Below are positions 1 to 6,771 of a stretch of DNA of 36,317 bases, in pieces. The stretch is taken from positions 1 to 36,317 of the forward strand of contig JACRKG010000042.1 in assembly GCA_016215315.1 (NCBI GenBank). The letters run 5' to 3'. The number at the start of each line of letters is the position of its first letter. Within the stretch, counting starts at the first letter, position 1. The stretch is from Candidatus Woesearchaeota archaeon (GTDB taxonomy: Archaea; Nanobdellota; Nanobdellia; Woesearchaeales; ARS49). The position numbers were made by a program, and so were the translations under genes. Under the pieces are notes generated by a model, which saw nothing but the letters and a program-made list of their open reading frames with translations, did not search any database and was not told where the DNA came from.

Positions 1-107
1 TCAACAACATAAAAGAATACATCAAACACTACAATGAAGCAAGACCTCACATGAGCCTAAACTACAAAACCCCAAAAGAAGTCTGGAATAACTTAATCAG
101 GAACTAG
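1..107 (+). CDS. Transposase C-terminal fragment (integrase core, rve_3 type), cut by the window edge
   Basis: An open frame enters from the left edge (first full codon at 3) and stops at 105-107. The 34 residues contain HYNEARPHMSLNYKTP, the conserved tail of DDE integrase-core transposases of the IS3/IS481 type, in which a short helix with N-x-x-RPH follows the catalytic Glu. The catalytic residues lie outside the window. Right after the stop is a palindrome (gtttcgaaac) and a second gtttcg copy, possibly part of the insertion sequence end, but I cannot define the terminal inverted repeat without the other end. Confident as a transposase tail; exact IS family uncertain. Confidence 0.8.
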   Translation, partial: NNIKEYIKHYNEARPHMSLNYKTPKEVWNNLIRN

Positions 108-251
108 TTTCGAAACCGGAACCAGTTTCGGGATAACAGAGGCAAAGTTTGCGATTAAAAAAACTCAGCAACATCAAGAAACTCATTATCCCCTAATACC
201 AAGTAACATTCTGACACCAGAAGACTTCTTTGATACCAGTTTTAAAAATGC

Positions 252-273
252 CGCCCCTGCGAGGAATTGAACC
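252..273 (-). repeat. 22-bp copy of the tRNA-Arg 3' end (attachment-site-like)
   Basis: These 22 bases match 376-397 exactly, the acceptor-stem 3' strand and T-arm of tRNA-Arg, in the same orientation. No tRNA body follows: the match ends inside the T-arm. Such 3'-end copies arise when a tyrosine recombinase integrates into a tRNA gene. Only 102 bp separate the copy from the tRNA, and these contain an inverted repeat (gttggatt 315-322 with aatccaac 338-345) but no gene, so this would be the remnant of a nearly deleted element or a secondary site. Confidence 0.65.
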
Positions 274-375
274 AGCCGCAAATCTTTGCCAAATATTTGA
301 TAGAAAGCACTTAAGTTGGATTTCCGCAAAAAGCTACAATCCAACGAACTACCAACAAAGCACAAATCAAAAAAT

Positions 376-448
376 CGCCCCTGCGAGGAATTGAACCCCG
401 ATCTCAAGGACCGCAACCTTGCATTCGAATCCGTTATACTACAGGGGC
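376..448 (-). tRNA. tRNA-Arg (anticodon GCG)
   Basis: The 73-nt transcript folds as a cloverleaf: acceptor GCCCCTG with CAGGGGC and discriminator G, anticodon stem CAAGG/CCTTG with loop TTGCGGT (anticodon GCG, reading CGC), T-stem CGGGG/CCTCG (one G-T pair) with loop TTCAATT. The D-arm is short and weak, as in several archaeal tRNAs. CCA is not encoded. An archaeal TATA-like box (tttaaata on the minus strand, near 470-480) lies upstream. Its 3' end is duplicated at 252-273. Confidence 0.93.
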
Positions 449-523
449 TTTTTATTTGAGTAACGATTTACTTTATTTAAAGTATATAGATAATTTTATT
501 AATAAAACAAAAATTACAAGTTC

Positions 524-1027
524 ATGGGAGAAGTATTAATACCGCCTTTTCAAAAAAAAGTTACAGGTCAAGTTATTTTTCTTGCTGGACCAATTCAAGG
601 AGTTAATGACTGGCAGAAAGAAGCAATAAAATATTTCCAAGAAAAAATACCACACACTCATATTGCTTGTCCTAGAAGACCTGTTTGGAATGATAATAAT
701 GAAAAATTTAATTTTGATGAACAAGTTGATTGGGAAACTCAGCACTTAAATCTTGCAGCAAAAAACGGATGCATTCTTTTCTGGCTAGCAAACGAAGGAG
801 AACATCATTGTGAAAGGTGTTATGCCCAGACTACCAGATTTGAACTTGCGGAGTGGAAAATCAAGCATGAAAGAGATGGAGTCAAGCTTGTAGTTGGAAT
901 TGATAGTGCTTTTTCTGGATCAAGATACATAAAAAGAAGAATAATTCAAGACTGTCCTAAAGTACCTATTTGCAATAGTTTGAAAGAAACTTGTGATAAA
1001 GTCATTCAGTTACTTCAAAAGAACTGA
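524..1027 (+). CDS. Nucleoside 2-deoxyribosyltransferase-like protein
   Basis: A 167-residue protein beginning with a beta strand and the motif IFLAGPIQG followed by a W-Q pair (about residues 18-32). This is the nucleotide-binding start of the Rossmann-like nucleoside 2-deoxyribosyltransferase-like families. Later segments CILFWLANEGEH and FELAEWK resemble the D/E-rich active-site strand and the R-x-E-L-x-E-W helix of that superfamily; the catalytic Glu could be in FELAEWK. Expected role: transfer or hydrolysis of a deoxyribosyl or ribosyl group of nucleosides or nucleotides in the cytoplasm. The start is the ATG at 524. The 3' end overlaps the convergent helicase gene by 26 bp. The superfamily is likely; the substrate is unknown. 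Confidence 0.65.
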   Translation: MGEVLIPPFQKKVTGQVIFLAGPIQGVNDWQKEAIKYFQEKIPHTHIACPRRPVWNDNNEKFNFDEQVDWETQHLNLAAKNGCILFWLANEGEHHCERCYAQTTRFELAEWKIKHERDGVKLVVGIDSAFSGSRYIKRRIIQDCPKVPICNSLKETCDKVIQLLQKN

Positions 1028-2504
1028 AGCCTTTTTTCTGAATTACTACTTTTTCTCCTAACTGTGATTTCACTTTTGTTGCTAGTTTTTCTCCAACAAC
1101 ATTTTTTAGTAATTCAAATTCTGCTTTTTTCACATCAGCAACATCTTTAATTCCTTTACTAAATAGTTTTCTTGCTTTAACTCTTCCAATACCTCTAAAT
1201 TTTAACAGTGGAATTAATTCTTCTTTAATTCCATACTTTAGTCTTAATCTTGCACGATTTATTTGGCTCAGTAAATTTTGTTTTTGTTCTATTTTTGCAA
1301 GTTCGTGCAATGAATATAATAACCAGTCTGCAAGATTAAGTTTAGCTCTTGTCTCTCCAGGTCTTACGTTGTATTTTTTTAATAATTCATCTTCACTTAT
1401 TTCTTCACACCAATCATTAAGCATTGAAGCAGTTTTTAGTGCTTTTAACCATGTTTCATATTCAGGCTCAAATTCACTAGGTTCTAAAGATAAAAATTCT
1501 TTATCATGCTGCAATGCTTTTTCTTGCAGCTCTTCAAAATCTTTTGTTGTTACATTAAGCAAAGGCCTCATTTCTAAACTATTACAAATTAGGTGTAATA
1601 TTCCCAAATGAGATATCTTTTCTTCAGCACGTAACAATCCTTTTACAAATTCATGAGCCGTTAATGGATCAATGTATAATTCTGCCACTCTCATCCCCGC
1701 ATAAGTGGCTTTTAATTTTTGTTCGGTTTCTTGAATAAAACCCCATTCTATTAGCAAGTCTTTCATTCTTTTCATTACACGTATTAGTTCTCCAACATCT
1801 TTGAATTGGTGCGCCCAAAAAGTTTCACTGAAAAACTTATTTAGTTTTTCAAAATCATTAACAAACCCAGCACTAATTAAGGACAGAACATAGGTTCTTA
1901 ATACAGGTTCTACTGCCAATTTTGAATAAATATCTTCAGGCTCGCCTAGCAAATATTTTTCTTCTAATTCTTCTTTTTCATCATCACTTTTTGCTACAAC
2001 AATTGCTTCGCCAAAAGAATCAAATTCAGGTCTTCCAGCTCTACCTGCCATTTGAAGAAATTCTAACACAGGAATATATTCCATGCCTCTCTTTCCATAC
2101 CTTTGAACATCTCTAATTATCGCTCGGAATGCGGGCATGCTTATTCCAGCAGCTAATGTTGGTGTTGAACTAATAAAACGAATATTGCCCAATCTAAATT
2201 CTTCTTCAACAATCTCTCTCTGCTTATTATGCAAACCAGAATGATGAAATGCACTCCCTTTTTTGACACAATCAGCTAATCTCTTGCATTGTTTTGTTGG
2301 ACTTCCTAAAACTTTTAAAATTCTTTGAGCAATAAATTCACAAGCGGGAGTAGAATGTAATTTTTTAGCAATATCCTCTGCACACTTCTCAGCACTTCTC
2401 TTGGTGTTCACAAAAATAAAAGCCTGTTTATTTTTCTCAAAAGTATCAAGAGCAAGATCGACAACATCATTGCTTGTTTTTTGTTGAATGTTTTGAGTTT
2501 TCAT
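1002..2504 (-). CDS. Hel308/Ski2-like helicase, C-terminal half only
   Basis: The 500 residues begin directly at RecA domain 2: AFIFVNTKRSAEKCAE (motif IV region), FHHSGL, ISSTPTLAAGISMPA (motif V) and QMAGRAGRPEFD (motif VI). A winged helix, a ratchet-like helical domain and a C-terminal helix-hairpin-helix (KFRGIGRVKARKLF, about 430-445) follow, as in archaeal Hel308. The whole first RecA domain with Walker A and DEAD/DEAH box is missing, so this chain alone cannot bind and hydrolyse ATP like an intact helicase (Hel308 is about 700 residues or more). An in-frame stop lies three codons upstream of the ATG at 2504, and tRNA-Ile follows, so the missing half is not adjacent. Either a 5'-truncated pseudogene with a well-kept frame or one half of a split gene. 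Confidence 0.8.
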   Translation of the reverse strand: MKTQNIQQKTSNDVVDLALDTFEKNKQAFIFVNTKRSAEKCAEDIAKKLHSTPACEFIAQRILKVLGSPTKQCKRLADCVKKGSAFHHSGLHNKQREIVEEEFRLGNIRFISSTPTLAAGISMPAFRAIIRDVQRYGKRGMEYIPVLEFLQMAGRAGRPEFDSFGEAIVVAKSDDEKEELEEKYLLGEPEDIYSKLAVEPVLRTYVLSLISAGFVNDFEKLNKFFSETFWAHQFKDVGELIRVMKRMKDLLIEWGFIQETEQKLKATYAGMRVAELYIDPLTAHEFVKGLLRAEEKISHLGILHLICNSLEMRPLLNVTTKDFEELQEKALQHDKEFLSLEPSEFEPEYETWLKALKTASMLNDWCEEISEDELLKKYNVRPGETRAKLNLADWLLYSLHELAKIEQKQNLLSQINRARLRLKYGIKEELIPLLKFRGIGRVKARKLFSKGIKDVADVKKAEFELLKNVVGEKLATKVKSQLGEKVVIQKKGFSSFEVTE

Positions 2505-2591
2505 GAAATTCTAGAACACCTCGGAATCAAGAACTCTCAAGATACCCCGAAACCTTTCTGACTTCAAACGATTTTTAGTGTTGAGTAAAAC

Positions 2592-2666
2592 TGAGCCCGA
2601 TGAGATTTGAACTCACGACTTCTGCCTTATCAGAGCAGCACTCTAACCAGACTGAGTTACGGGCTC
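2592..2666 (-). tRNA. tRNA-Ile (anticodon GAT)
   Basis: A 75-nt cloverleaf: acceptor GAGCCCG/CGGGCTC with discriminator A, D-stem ACTC/GAGT, anticodon stem CTGCT/GGCAG with loop CTGATAA (anticodon GAT), T-stem GTGAG/CTCAT with loop TTCAAAT. There is no intron and no encoded CCA. The heptad-periodic inverted repeat at 2675-2739 lies directly upstream of its 5' end. Confidence 0.95.
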
Positions 2667-2674
2667 ACAAACGG

Positions 2675-2739
2675 AGTTTATAGTCCATAGCGTACAGTTT
2701 GTAGTCATCCTATAAACTGCAAACGGTAAACTGTAAACT
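2675..2739. repeat. Heptad-periodic imperfect inverted repeat, copy 1
   Basis: Four 7-nt units on the left (agtttat, agtccat, agcgtac, agtttgt) are mirrored by four on the right (ataaact, gcaaacg, gtaaact, gtaaact) around a short centre, giving a long imperfect hairpin. The same architecture recurs at 31857-31922, almost 30 kb away. Both copies are intergenic and of nearly equal length (65 and 66 nt), so this is a dispersed element and not a chance palindrome. Function unknown. Confidence 0.8.
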
Positions 2740-2818
2740 ACCTCAGTAATGGTTTGTGGTTTAAAAAGGTTATTGAAAAAATTTCGTTTTTTCATCAGTA
2801 TTTTTCAGCATAATAATA

Positions 2819-2826
2819 TTTAAATA
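2819..2826 (+). promoter_or_regulatory. Archaeal TATA box for the lipoprotein pair
   Basis: The sequence tttaaata lies about 25 nt before the ATG at 2847 and there is no Shine-Dalgarno sequence before that ATG. This is the layout of a leaderless archaeal transcript. The same arrangement precedes many genes of this window, including pgk, rps8e, the genes at 27266 and 35199, and the four-helix bundle gene. Confidence 0.6.
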
Positions 2827-2846
2827 ACTCCAGTTAATACGATTTA

Positions 2847-3410
2847 ATGATGATAAAAGCAATCGTTGTGCTTTTGTTATTGCTAACTGCATGCACACAA
2901 AACATAAATTATACACATCAAAAAGAAAGTAAAAATACAGATTATTTCAAAAATATTAACACATCAGAGGTAGAAATAATTAAGCTAGAAAGTCCTGCAT
3001 TTAAGGATGGGGAAAGTATTCCTTCTAAGTACACTTGTGATGGTGACAACAGTATTATTCCATTAAAGATTTCTGGTGTTCATAAAAATACAATTAGTCT
3101 CGCTCTAGTGTTAGATGATCCTGACGCTCCAGTTGGTATTTGGGACCATTGGATTTTATGGAATATTCCTCCAGAAACAAAAGAAATTAATGATGAATTA
3201 AAAGTTCCTCATGGAAAAAACAGTTGGGGCAAACAAAAATACGGCGGTCCTTGCCCTCCAGACAAAGAGCACACTTATATATTTACACTTTATTCATTAA
3301 ACACAAAACTAGTTCTTCCTGAAGGAAGCACTAAAAATCAATTAGAAAAAGCAATGGAAGGGCATATTATTGAAAAGGCCATTTTGAAAGGGAGGTATAA
3401 TAGAAAATGA
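2847..3410 (+). CDS. PEBP / YbhB-YbcL family protein, predicted lipoprotein
   Basis: A 187-residue protein with a short hydrophobic N-terminus ending in LLLTAC, a bacterial-type lipobox with Cys at about residue 16. The mature part carries phosphatidylethanolamine-binding protein signatures: SPAFKDGESIPSKYTCDGDN, ALVLDDPDAPVG.WDHWILWNIP and GKNSWGKQKYGGPCPP. The DPDAP and GxxxYGGPCPP motifs line the anion pocket in this family. Expected location is the outer face of the membrane; the ligand is unknown. The stop overlaps the next gene by 4 bp (atga), so the two are co-transcribed. The gene lies about 27 kb from an lspA homologue that could process its lipobox. Confidence 0.87.
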   Translation: MMIKAIVVLLLLLTACTQNINYTHQKESKNTDYFKNINTSEVEIIKLESPAFKDGESIPSKYTCDGDNSIIPLKISGVHKNTISLALVLDDPDAPVGIWDHWILWNIPPETKEINDELKVPHGKNSWGKQKYGGPCPPDKEHTYIFTLYSLNTKLVLPEGSTKNQLEKAMEGHIIEKAILKGRYNRK

Positions 3411-4297
3411 AAAACATTTTTTCATCAAAAAAATTAATTGCGCTAACAATATTACTTTTACTGATTGTTTCTTGCAGTAGTGGTAATAAAGTTAATAATG
3501 ATACAAATCAAAACAAAACAAGTGAAACGTCAACCACAAAAGAGACCAATAAACCTGCCGAACCTACCGGTCCTGGTCCTAATGATCCTCAATTTAAAAT
3601 AACAACACCTCAAGAAGGCAGTACTGTTGGTAAAGCAGAATTTGTTTTGGAACTTAAAAATACAGAATATCCCAAATTCTTAGCAGTTTACGGAGAAAAA
3701 AATTCCACAGAAATAGGAGATGTTTTTACTCTTAGCTTAGAAAATGGAGAACACACCGTAGAAATTAGATTATTGGATAAAAAGAATACTGTTCTCGACA
3801 CTAAAAAAGTAAAGTTCACTTTATTAAAAAGTGCTGAAGAAATAAAAAGAGAAGAAGTAGTTCAACAAGAACAGAAAGCAAAAGAGTTAGTTAAAAAAGA
3901 AGAAACAAAAACAGAAACTCCTAAAGTTGAAACACCTCCAGCAAATATTGAAACAGCCGATACTTCTGAAGCAAAAAGTTTAAGTCTTGATTTTGATATC
4001 AAGTTTCCACCGCCAGGATTTGGAGTTAAAGGAAATATTGTTGCTGTACGATTAATTCCTTCAGCAAGCTTTACTTTCGGAGCATTAAACACAACACACG
4101 TTCCAGGAAAAGGATACTTCAAGTATAAACTCAACAACGGAAATTGGACTGAGGAAGAAAGTGCAACTTTTACAGTCAAGGATTTAGAAAAAGGAACTAA
4201 CACGGTTTATGTAGAACTGATGAGAAATGATATGACTAGTTATGGAATACAAAAACATGTTAGTTTTGAAGGACAAACAGTAACTGGGAAGAGTTAA
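3407..4297 (+). CDS. Predicted lipoprotein with Ig-like C-terminal region
   Basis: A 296-residue protein. Residues 1-24 form a positively charged then hydrophobic segment ending LLIVSCSSG, a lipobox. A Thr/Asn/Pro-rich linker follows (about 25-60), then a beta-rich segment (about 61-135), a charged Glu/Lys stretch (about 143-185) and a second beta-rich segment (about 195-296) with repeated GKGYFKYKLNNGNW-like strands. Both beta segments look like Ig-like or bacterial surface-adhesion folds, but no family is recognised. Overlaps the PEBP gene by 4 bp. Probably an exposed surface protein. Confidence 0.65.
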   Translation: MKNIFSSKKLIALTILLLLIVSCSSGNKVNNDTNQNKTSETSTTKETNKPAEPTGPGPNDPQFKITTPQEGSTVGKAEFVLELKNTEYPKFLAVYGEKNSTEIGDVFTLSLENGEHTVEIRLLDKKNTVLDTKKVKFTLLKSAEEIKREEVVQQEQKAKELVKKEETKTETPKVETPPANIETADTSEAKSLSLDFDIKFPPPGFGVKGNIVAVRLIPSASFTFGALNTTHVPGKGYFKYKLNNGNWTEEESATFTVKDLEKGTNTVYVELMRNDMTSYGIQKHVSFEGQTVTGKS

Positions 4298-4667
4298 AAA
4301 AAATAATTGAGAATTAGTAATTAGTTGTTCAAAGCTTACAGCACTGAAACAGACAATGAGCAACTCGATGACACCCAGTAATATTTTGACACCAGAATCA
4401 ACCTTGATACTCGCACCATCAGTACCAGTAAAGTTTGATATCAATTGAAACCAATGACTTCCAAGTATTAAAGTGGCGCCCCGGGCCTGTGTCCCGCTAA
4501 CAAGATCGTCGCTGCAATCAAAATTTCTATTTCTTTTTTTACTTAAATCTCCTTCTATATAATAATTTCTGTACTCTCGAATATAATTGAATTTTGCATT
4601 ACATTTTGCATTACTAAACACATTACAAATCTAGCAAAATGAACTACATATATACTAATGGGAGGAA
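4298..4667. other. Intergenic region holding the putative left attachment site
   Basis: No convincing gene is present in these 370 bp. The stretch 4477-4487 is a GC-only island matching the tRNA-Asn 3' end (separate entry). Left of it, 4375-4450 contains several ga(c/t)a(c/t)cag-like words and shows partial resemblance to 190-240, which also sits next to a tRNA 3'-end copy. Right of it the sequence is AT-rich up to the ribosome binding site at 4661-4665 (ggagg), where the element operon begins. Confidence 0.5.
4477..4487 (-). repeat. Candidate left attachment site (attL) of the element
   Basis: The 11 bases cgccccgggcc are identical, in the same orientation, to the last 11 bases of tRNA-Asn at 25608-25618 (discriminator plus acceptor 3' strand and the start of the T-stem). 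All 11 are G or C in a strongly AT-rich region, so a chance match is unlikely. On the minus strand the match is followed by CCA. The length is at the short end for tRNA attachment sites, hence moderate confidence. Confidence 0.55.
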
Positions 4668-4835
4668 ATGAAAACACAAAAATACCAAATTCAAAAAAGA
4701 AAAAATTGCAGTTTTGATTTTTGTTTCAACTGCAACAAAGTGCTAACAATTTCTGACTTCGTGTATTGTGATGAGTGTTTAGAATTTTTTGAGCGTGTTT
4801 GGTACAAACAAAATTATGGAGGAGGATTAGTATGA
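4668..4835 (+). CDS. Small four-cysteine zinc-ribbon-like protein
   Basis: A 55-residue frame starting at ATG 4668 behind a strong ribosome binding site (ggagg at 4661-4665). It contains CFNC (19-22) and CDEC (34-37), two CxxC knuckles 11 residues apart, consistent with one zinc site; an additional Cys is at 14. The stop codon overlaps the start of the next gene (atga), which supports translation as first gene of the 4668-9897 operon. No family is recognised. A DNA-, RNA- or protein-binding role is plausible. Confidence 0.65.
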   Translation: MKTQKYQIQKRKNCSFDFCFNCNKVLTISDFVYCDECLEFFERVWYKQNYGGGLV

Positions 4836-5278
4836 AAAAAGAAATTAATGCTCTTCATCGAGCAGAAAAAAAAGAAGTGTCAGAAAATTTGCAGGAAGGA
4901 GCTAACAAGCTCCTTTCTGCCACGTTACTTTCAGCAATTGTTGGTGTGAGTGGTTTTTGTTATCACCAACACAACAAGTTGGTTCAAACAGAATCAAAAC
5001 TTGAAGAAACAACAAAAGAATTAACTGAAACAAAATACAAATTTAAAAATACCACAGAACAAAGTGAAAACAATTATGACTTACTACTCAGAGAAGTTGT
5101 TAGAAAGGAAGCCAGTTCTTACCCTTGGCATTTATACTTTAGCGATGACAAAAATTACGCAGAAATCATTTCAGGCTTGACCCTTGAAAGAAAACCAACA
5201 AACCAAGAATTCAAAATTATTCTAGATGAAGTAAAGAATTACAGAAAGGAATTTTACAATTCTGGAGGTGCCAAATGA
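4832..5278 (+). CDS. Membrane-anchored coiled-coil protein of the T4SS-like operon
   Basis: The start is taken at ATG 4832, behind ggaggagg (4819-4826), giving 148 residues. A charged N-terminus (1-25) is followed by one transmembrane segment (LLSATLLSAIVGVSGF, about 30-45), then a coiled-coil-like stretch rich in Glu, Lys and Thr (about 52-90) and a C-terminal helical part. The topology resembles small bitopic accessory proteins of secretion systems, but no family is recognised. Coupled to its neighbours by 4-bp overlaps on both sides. Confidence 0.7.
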   Translation: MKKEINALHRAEKKEVSENLQEGANKLLSATLLSAIVGVSGFCYHQHNKLVQTESKLEETTKELTETKYKFKNTTEQSENNYDLLLREVVRKEASSYPWHLYFSDDKNYAEIISGLTLERKPTNQEFKIILDEVKNYRKEFYNSGGAK

Positions 5279-5550
5279 ATTTTAGAGAAATTTTATTTTT
5301 TAATTTTTTATTCGCATGCTTTTACTCAGGAATAACAGTACTAATTGTAACCTACTCAACAAAACAACTAGATTTATTTTCAGTACTTATCCTAGGCTTA
5401 TTCGGCATTCCATTACTAACTTCATTCTTATTCTTCTTCCCAAACTTAAAAAGTGAAAAAAGAACAATAGTACAAATTCCCGAGCCTGAGTTTTTTGAAA
5501 ATAGTTTTGGAGGTGGAAAAAATGAAGAAAATATACAAGACATTGATTAA
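5275..5550 (+). CDS. Small two-TM membrane protein of the T4SS-like operon
   Basis: 91 residues with two hydrophobic segments (FNFLFACFYSGITVLIVTY, about 9-27, and LFSVLILGLFGIPLLTSFLFFF, about 33-55) and an acidic, Gly-rich C-terminal tail (FGGGKNEE). It overlaps the preceding gene by 4 bp and the following pilin-like gene by 29 bp; its tail is coded by the sequence that also holds the next gene's ribosome binding site. Position and size recall small membrane subunits near VirB2 in secretion operons. No family is recognised. Confidence 0.65.
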   Translation: MNFREILFFNFLFACFYSGITVLIVTYSTKQLDLFSVLILGLFGIPLLTSFLFFFPNLKSEKRTIVQIPEPEFFENSFGGGKNEENIQDID

Positions 5551-5869
5551 TTTGTTGGGGTTGCTTTTAGTGGTAAGTTTGCCATTAAACCAAGTATACG
5601 CAAGTAGTGAATTTTCTGAACCACTAAGCTCAAACGACAAAGCAATGCTAAAACAAATGCTAAAACCAGTAATAAACGGAATAAGTGCTTTACCTTACGT
5701 AGCAACAGCACTAGCAGTACTCTACATTCTCTACGCAGGAATAGGGTTCGTAACCGCAGGATACGACACTGCAAAAAAAGAACAAAGCAAACAAGCCATA
5801 GGATTGACTTTGGTTGGTTTGGCTGTTGTGTTTGCTGCACCATACCTTGTTCAGTACTTAATGGCATGA
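5522..5869 (+). CDS. VirB2/TrbC-like pilin subunit
   Basis: The start is ATG 5522, preceded by ggaggtgg at 5509-5516; 115 residues. An N-terminal signal-like segment (about 7-27, ending VYASS) is followed by a short loop and two hydrophobic helices (ISALPYVATALAVLYILYAGIGFV and AIGLTLVGLAVVFAAPYLVQYL) separated by a polar turn (DTAKKEQSK). This is the fold and size of VirB2/TrbC pilins of type IV secretion systems: signal peptide, two helices and a short basic loop. The gene precedes VirB6-like and VirB4-like genes. Sequence identity to characterised pilins is probably low; the assignment rests on architecture and context. Confidence 0.72.
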   Translation: MKKIYKTLINLLGLLLVVSLPLNQVYASSEFSEPLSSNDKAMLKQMLKPVINGISALPYVATALAVLYILYAGIGFVTAGYDTAKKEQSKQAIGLTLVGLAVVFAAPYLVQYLMA

Positions 5870-6771
5870 AAATCAACAAATTTTTTTTTGTTTTATTAAT
5901 ATTTTTAGTACTTCTTACTCCAGTATTTGCAGTTAATGAAGAACCTACAAAAGAAGAATGCAGTTTAATGAACATAAAACAATGTATTATTGATGTAGTT
6001 GCAGGAATTTTTAATCTACCACTACTTCCTTTTATTCAGTTGAGTTTAAGTTTTTTAAAAGTTCAGCCAAATATTGATGTTTTCTATAATTTATGGCATA
6101 CTATTATAATAATGCTCAGTGCATTATATGTTTTAGTTTTTAGTGCTAGTGGGTTATACTTGATTCTGAAAAGTGATGATTTAGAAGGCCGTATAAAAGC
6201 GAAACAATTCATAAAAAATAGTCTAATAGTTTTAATGATCATACCAGCATCATTTTATTTATACCAAACATTGCTAGCTTTTAGTGGCGGATTAACTAAT
6301 CTGAGCTTGAACTTGGTTGATGAAAAATTTTTGTACATTGACTTCTCAAACATCACCAAAGCAATAGAAGAAATACTAATGTACGTGTTTTATTTAGGAA
6401 TTTTAATAATAACCTCATTATTCTTAAGCATAAGATATTTCTTCGCCAGTATCGGAGTGGTATTTTTTCCTTTAGGAATATTTCTTTACTTTATTCCATT
6501 CACTAAGAATTATGGAAAACTAATCCTAAACCTAACATTTATCAATTTGTTTATTCCTTTTTTAGCAAGCATAATTCTTGCAGGATTCTCACAATTAAGC
6601 CAACAAGGATTGTTTGTACATTTTGAAACATTGCTCGCCACTAGTGCATTTCTAACAATAGACTTGATGATACTAATAATTGCCTTATTCTGCATTCTTT
6701 CAGGAATAAATCAATCAATAAACTTTTTCAAAGGAGGTTACGAATGGGTTACGACGTACCACAAAAACTAA
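5866..6771 (+). CDS. VirB6/TrbL-like polytopic membrane protein
   Basis: 301 residues: an N-terminal signal-like segment (about 6-23), a Cys-containing loop (CSLMNIKQCII) and six or so further transmembrane helices, including one dominated by Ile and Leu (FLTIDLMILIIALFCILSGI) near the C-terminus. Polytopic proteins of this size directly between a VirB2-like pilin and VirB4 are typically the VirB6/TrbL inner-membrane channel subunit. Start overlaps the pilin stop (atga); the 3' end overlaps the VirB4 start by 28 bp. There is no enzymatic motif. Family level is inferred from topology and position. Confidence 0.65.
   Translation: MKINKFFFVLLIFLVLLTPVFAVNEEPTKEECSLMNIKQCIIDVVAGIFNLPLLPFIQLSLSFLKVQPNIDVFYNLWHTIIIMLSALYVLVFSASGLYLILKSDDLEGRIKAKQFIKNSLIVLMIIPASFYLYQTLLAFSGGLTNLSLNLVDEKFLYIDFSNITKAIEEILMYVFYLGILIITSLFLSIRYFFASIGVVFFPLGIFLYFIPFTKNYGKLILNLTFINLFIPFLASIILAGFSQLSQQGLFVHFETLLATSAFLTIDLMILIIALFCILSGINQSINFFKGGYEWVTTYHKN

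Noticed and set aside
186..416. Minus-strand open frame through the tRNA-Arg region
   Set aside because: It runs through the tRNA and its duplicated 3' end; the apparent similarity to the frame at 4184-4621 reflects non-coding repeat words.
2505..2575. Plus-strand peptide reading EILEHLGIKNSQDTPKPF before tRNA-Ile as the end of another gene
   Set aside because: There is no upstream plus-strand frame, because the helicase gene occupies that region on the other strand.
4184..4621. Minus-strand 145-codon frame after the second lipoprotein gene
   Set aside because: It overlaps the lipoprotein gene and the attL region, has no domain, and low-complexity codon use unlike neighbouring genes.
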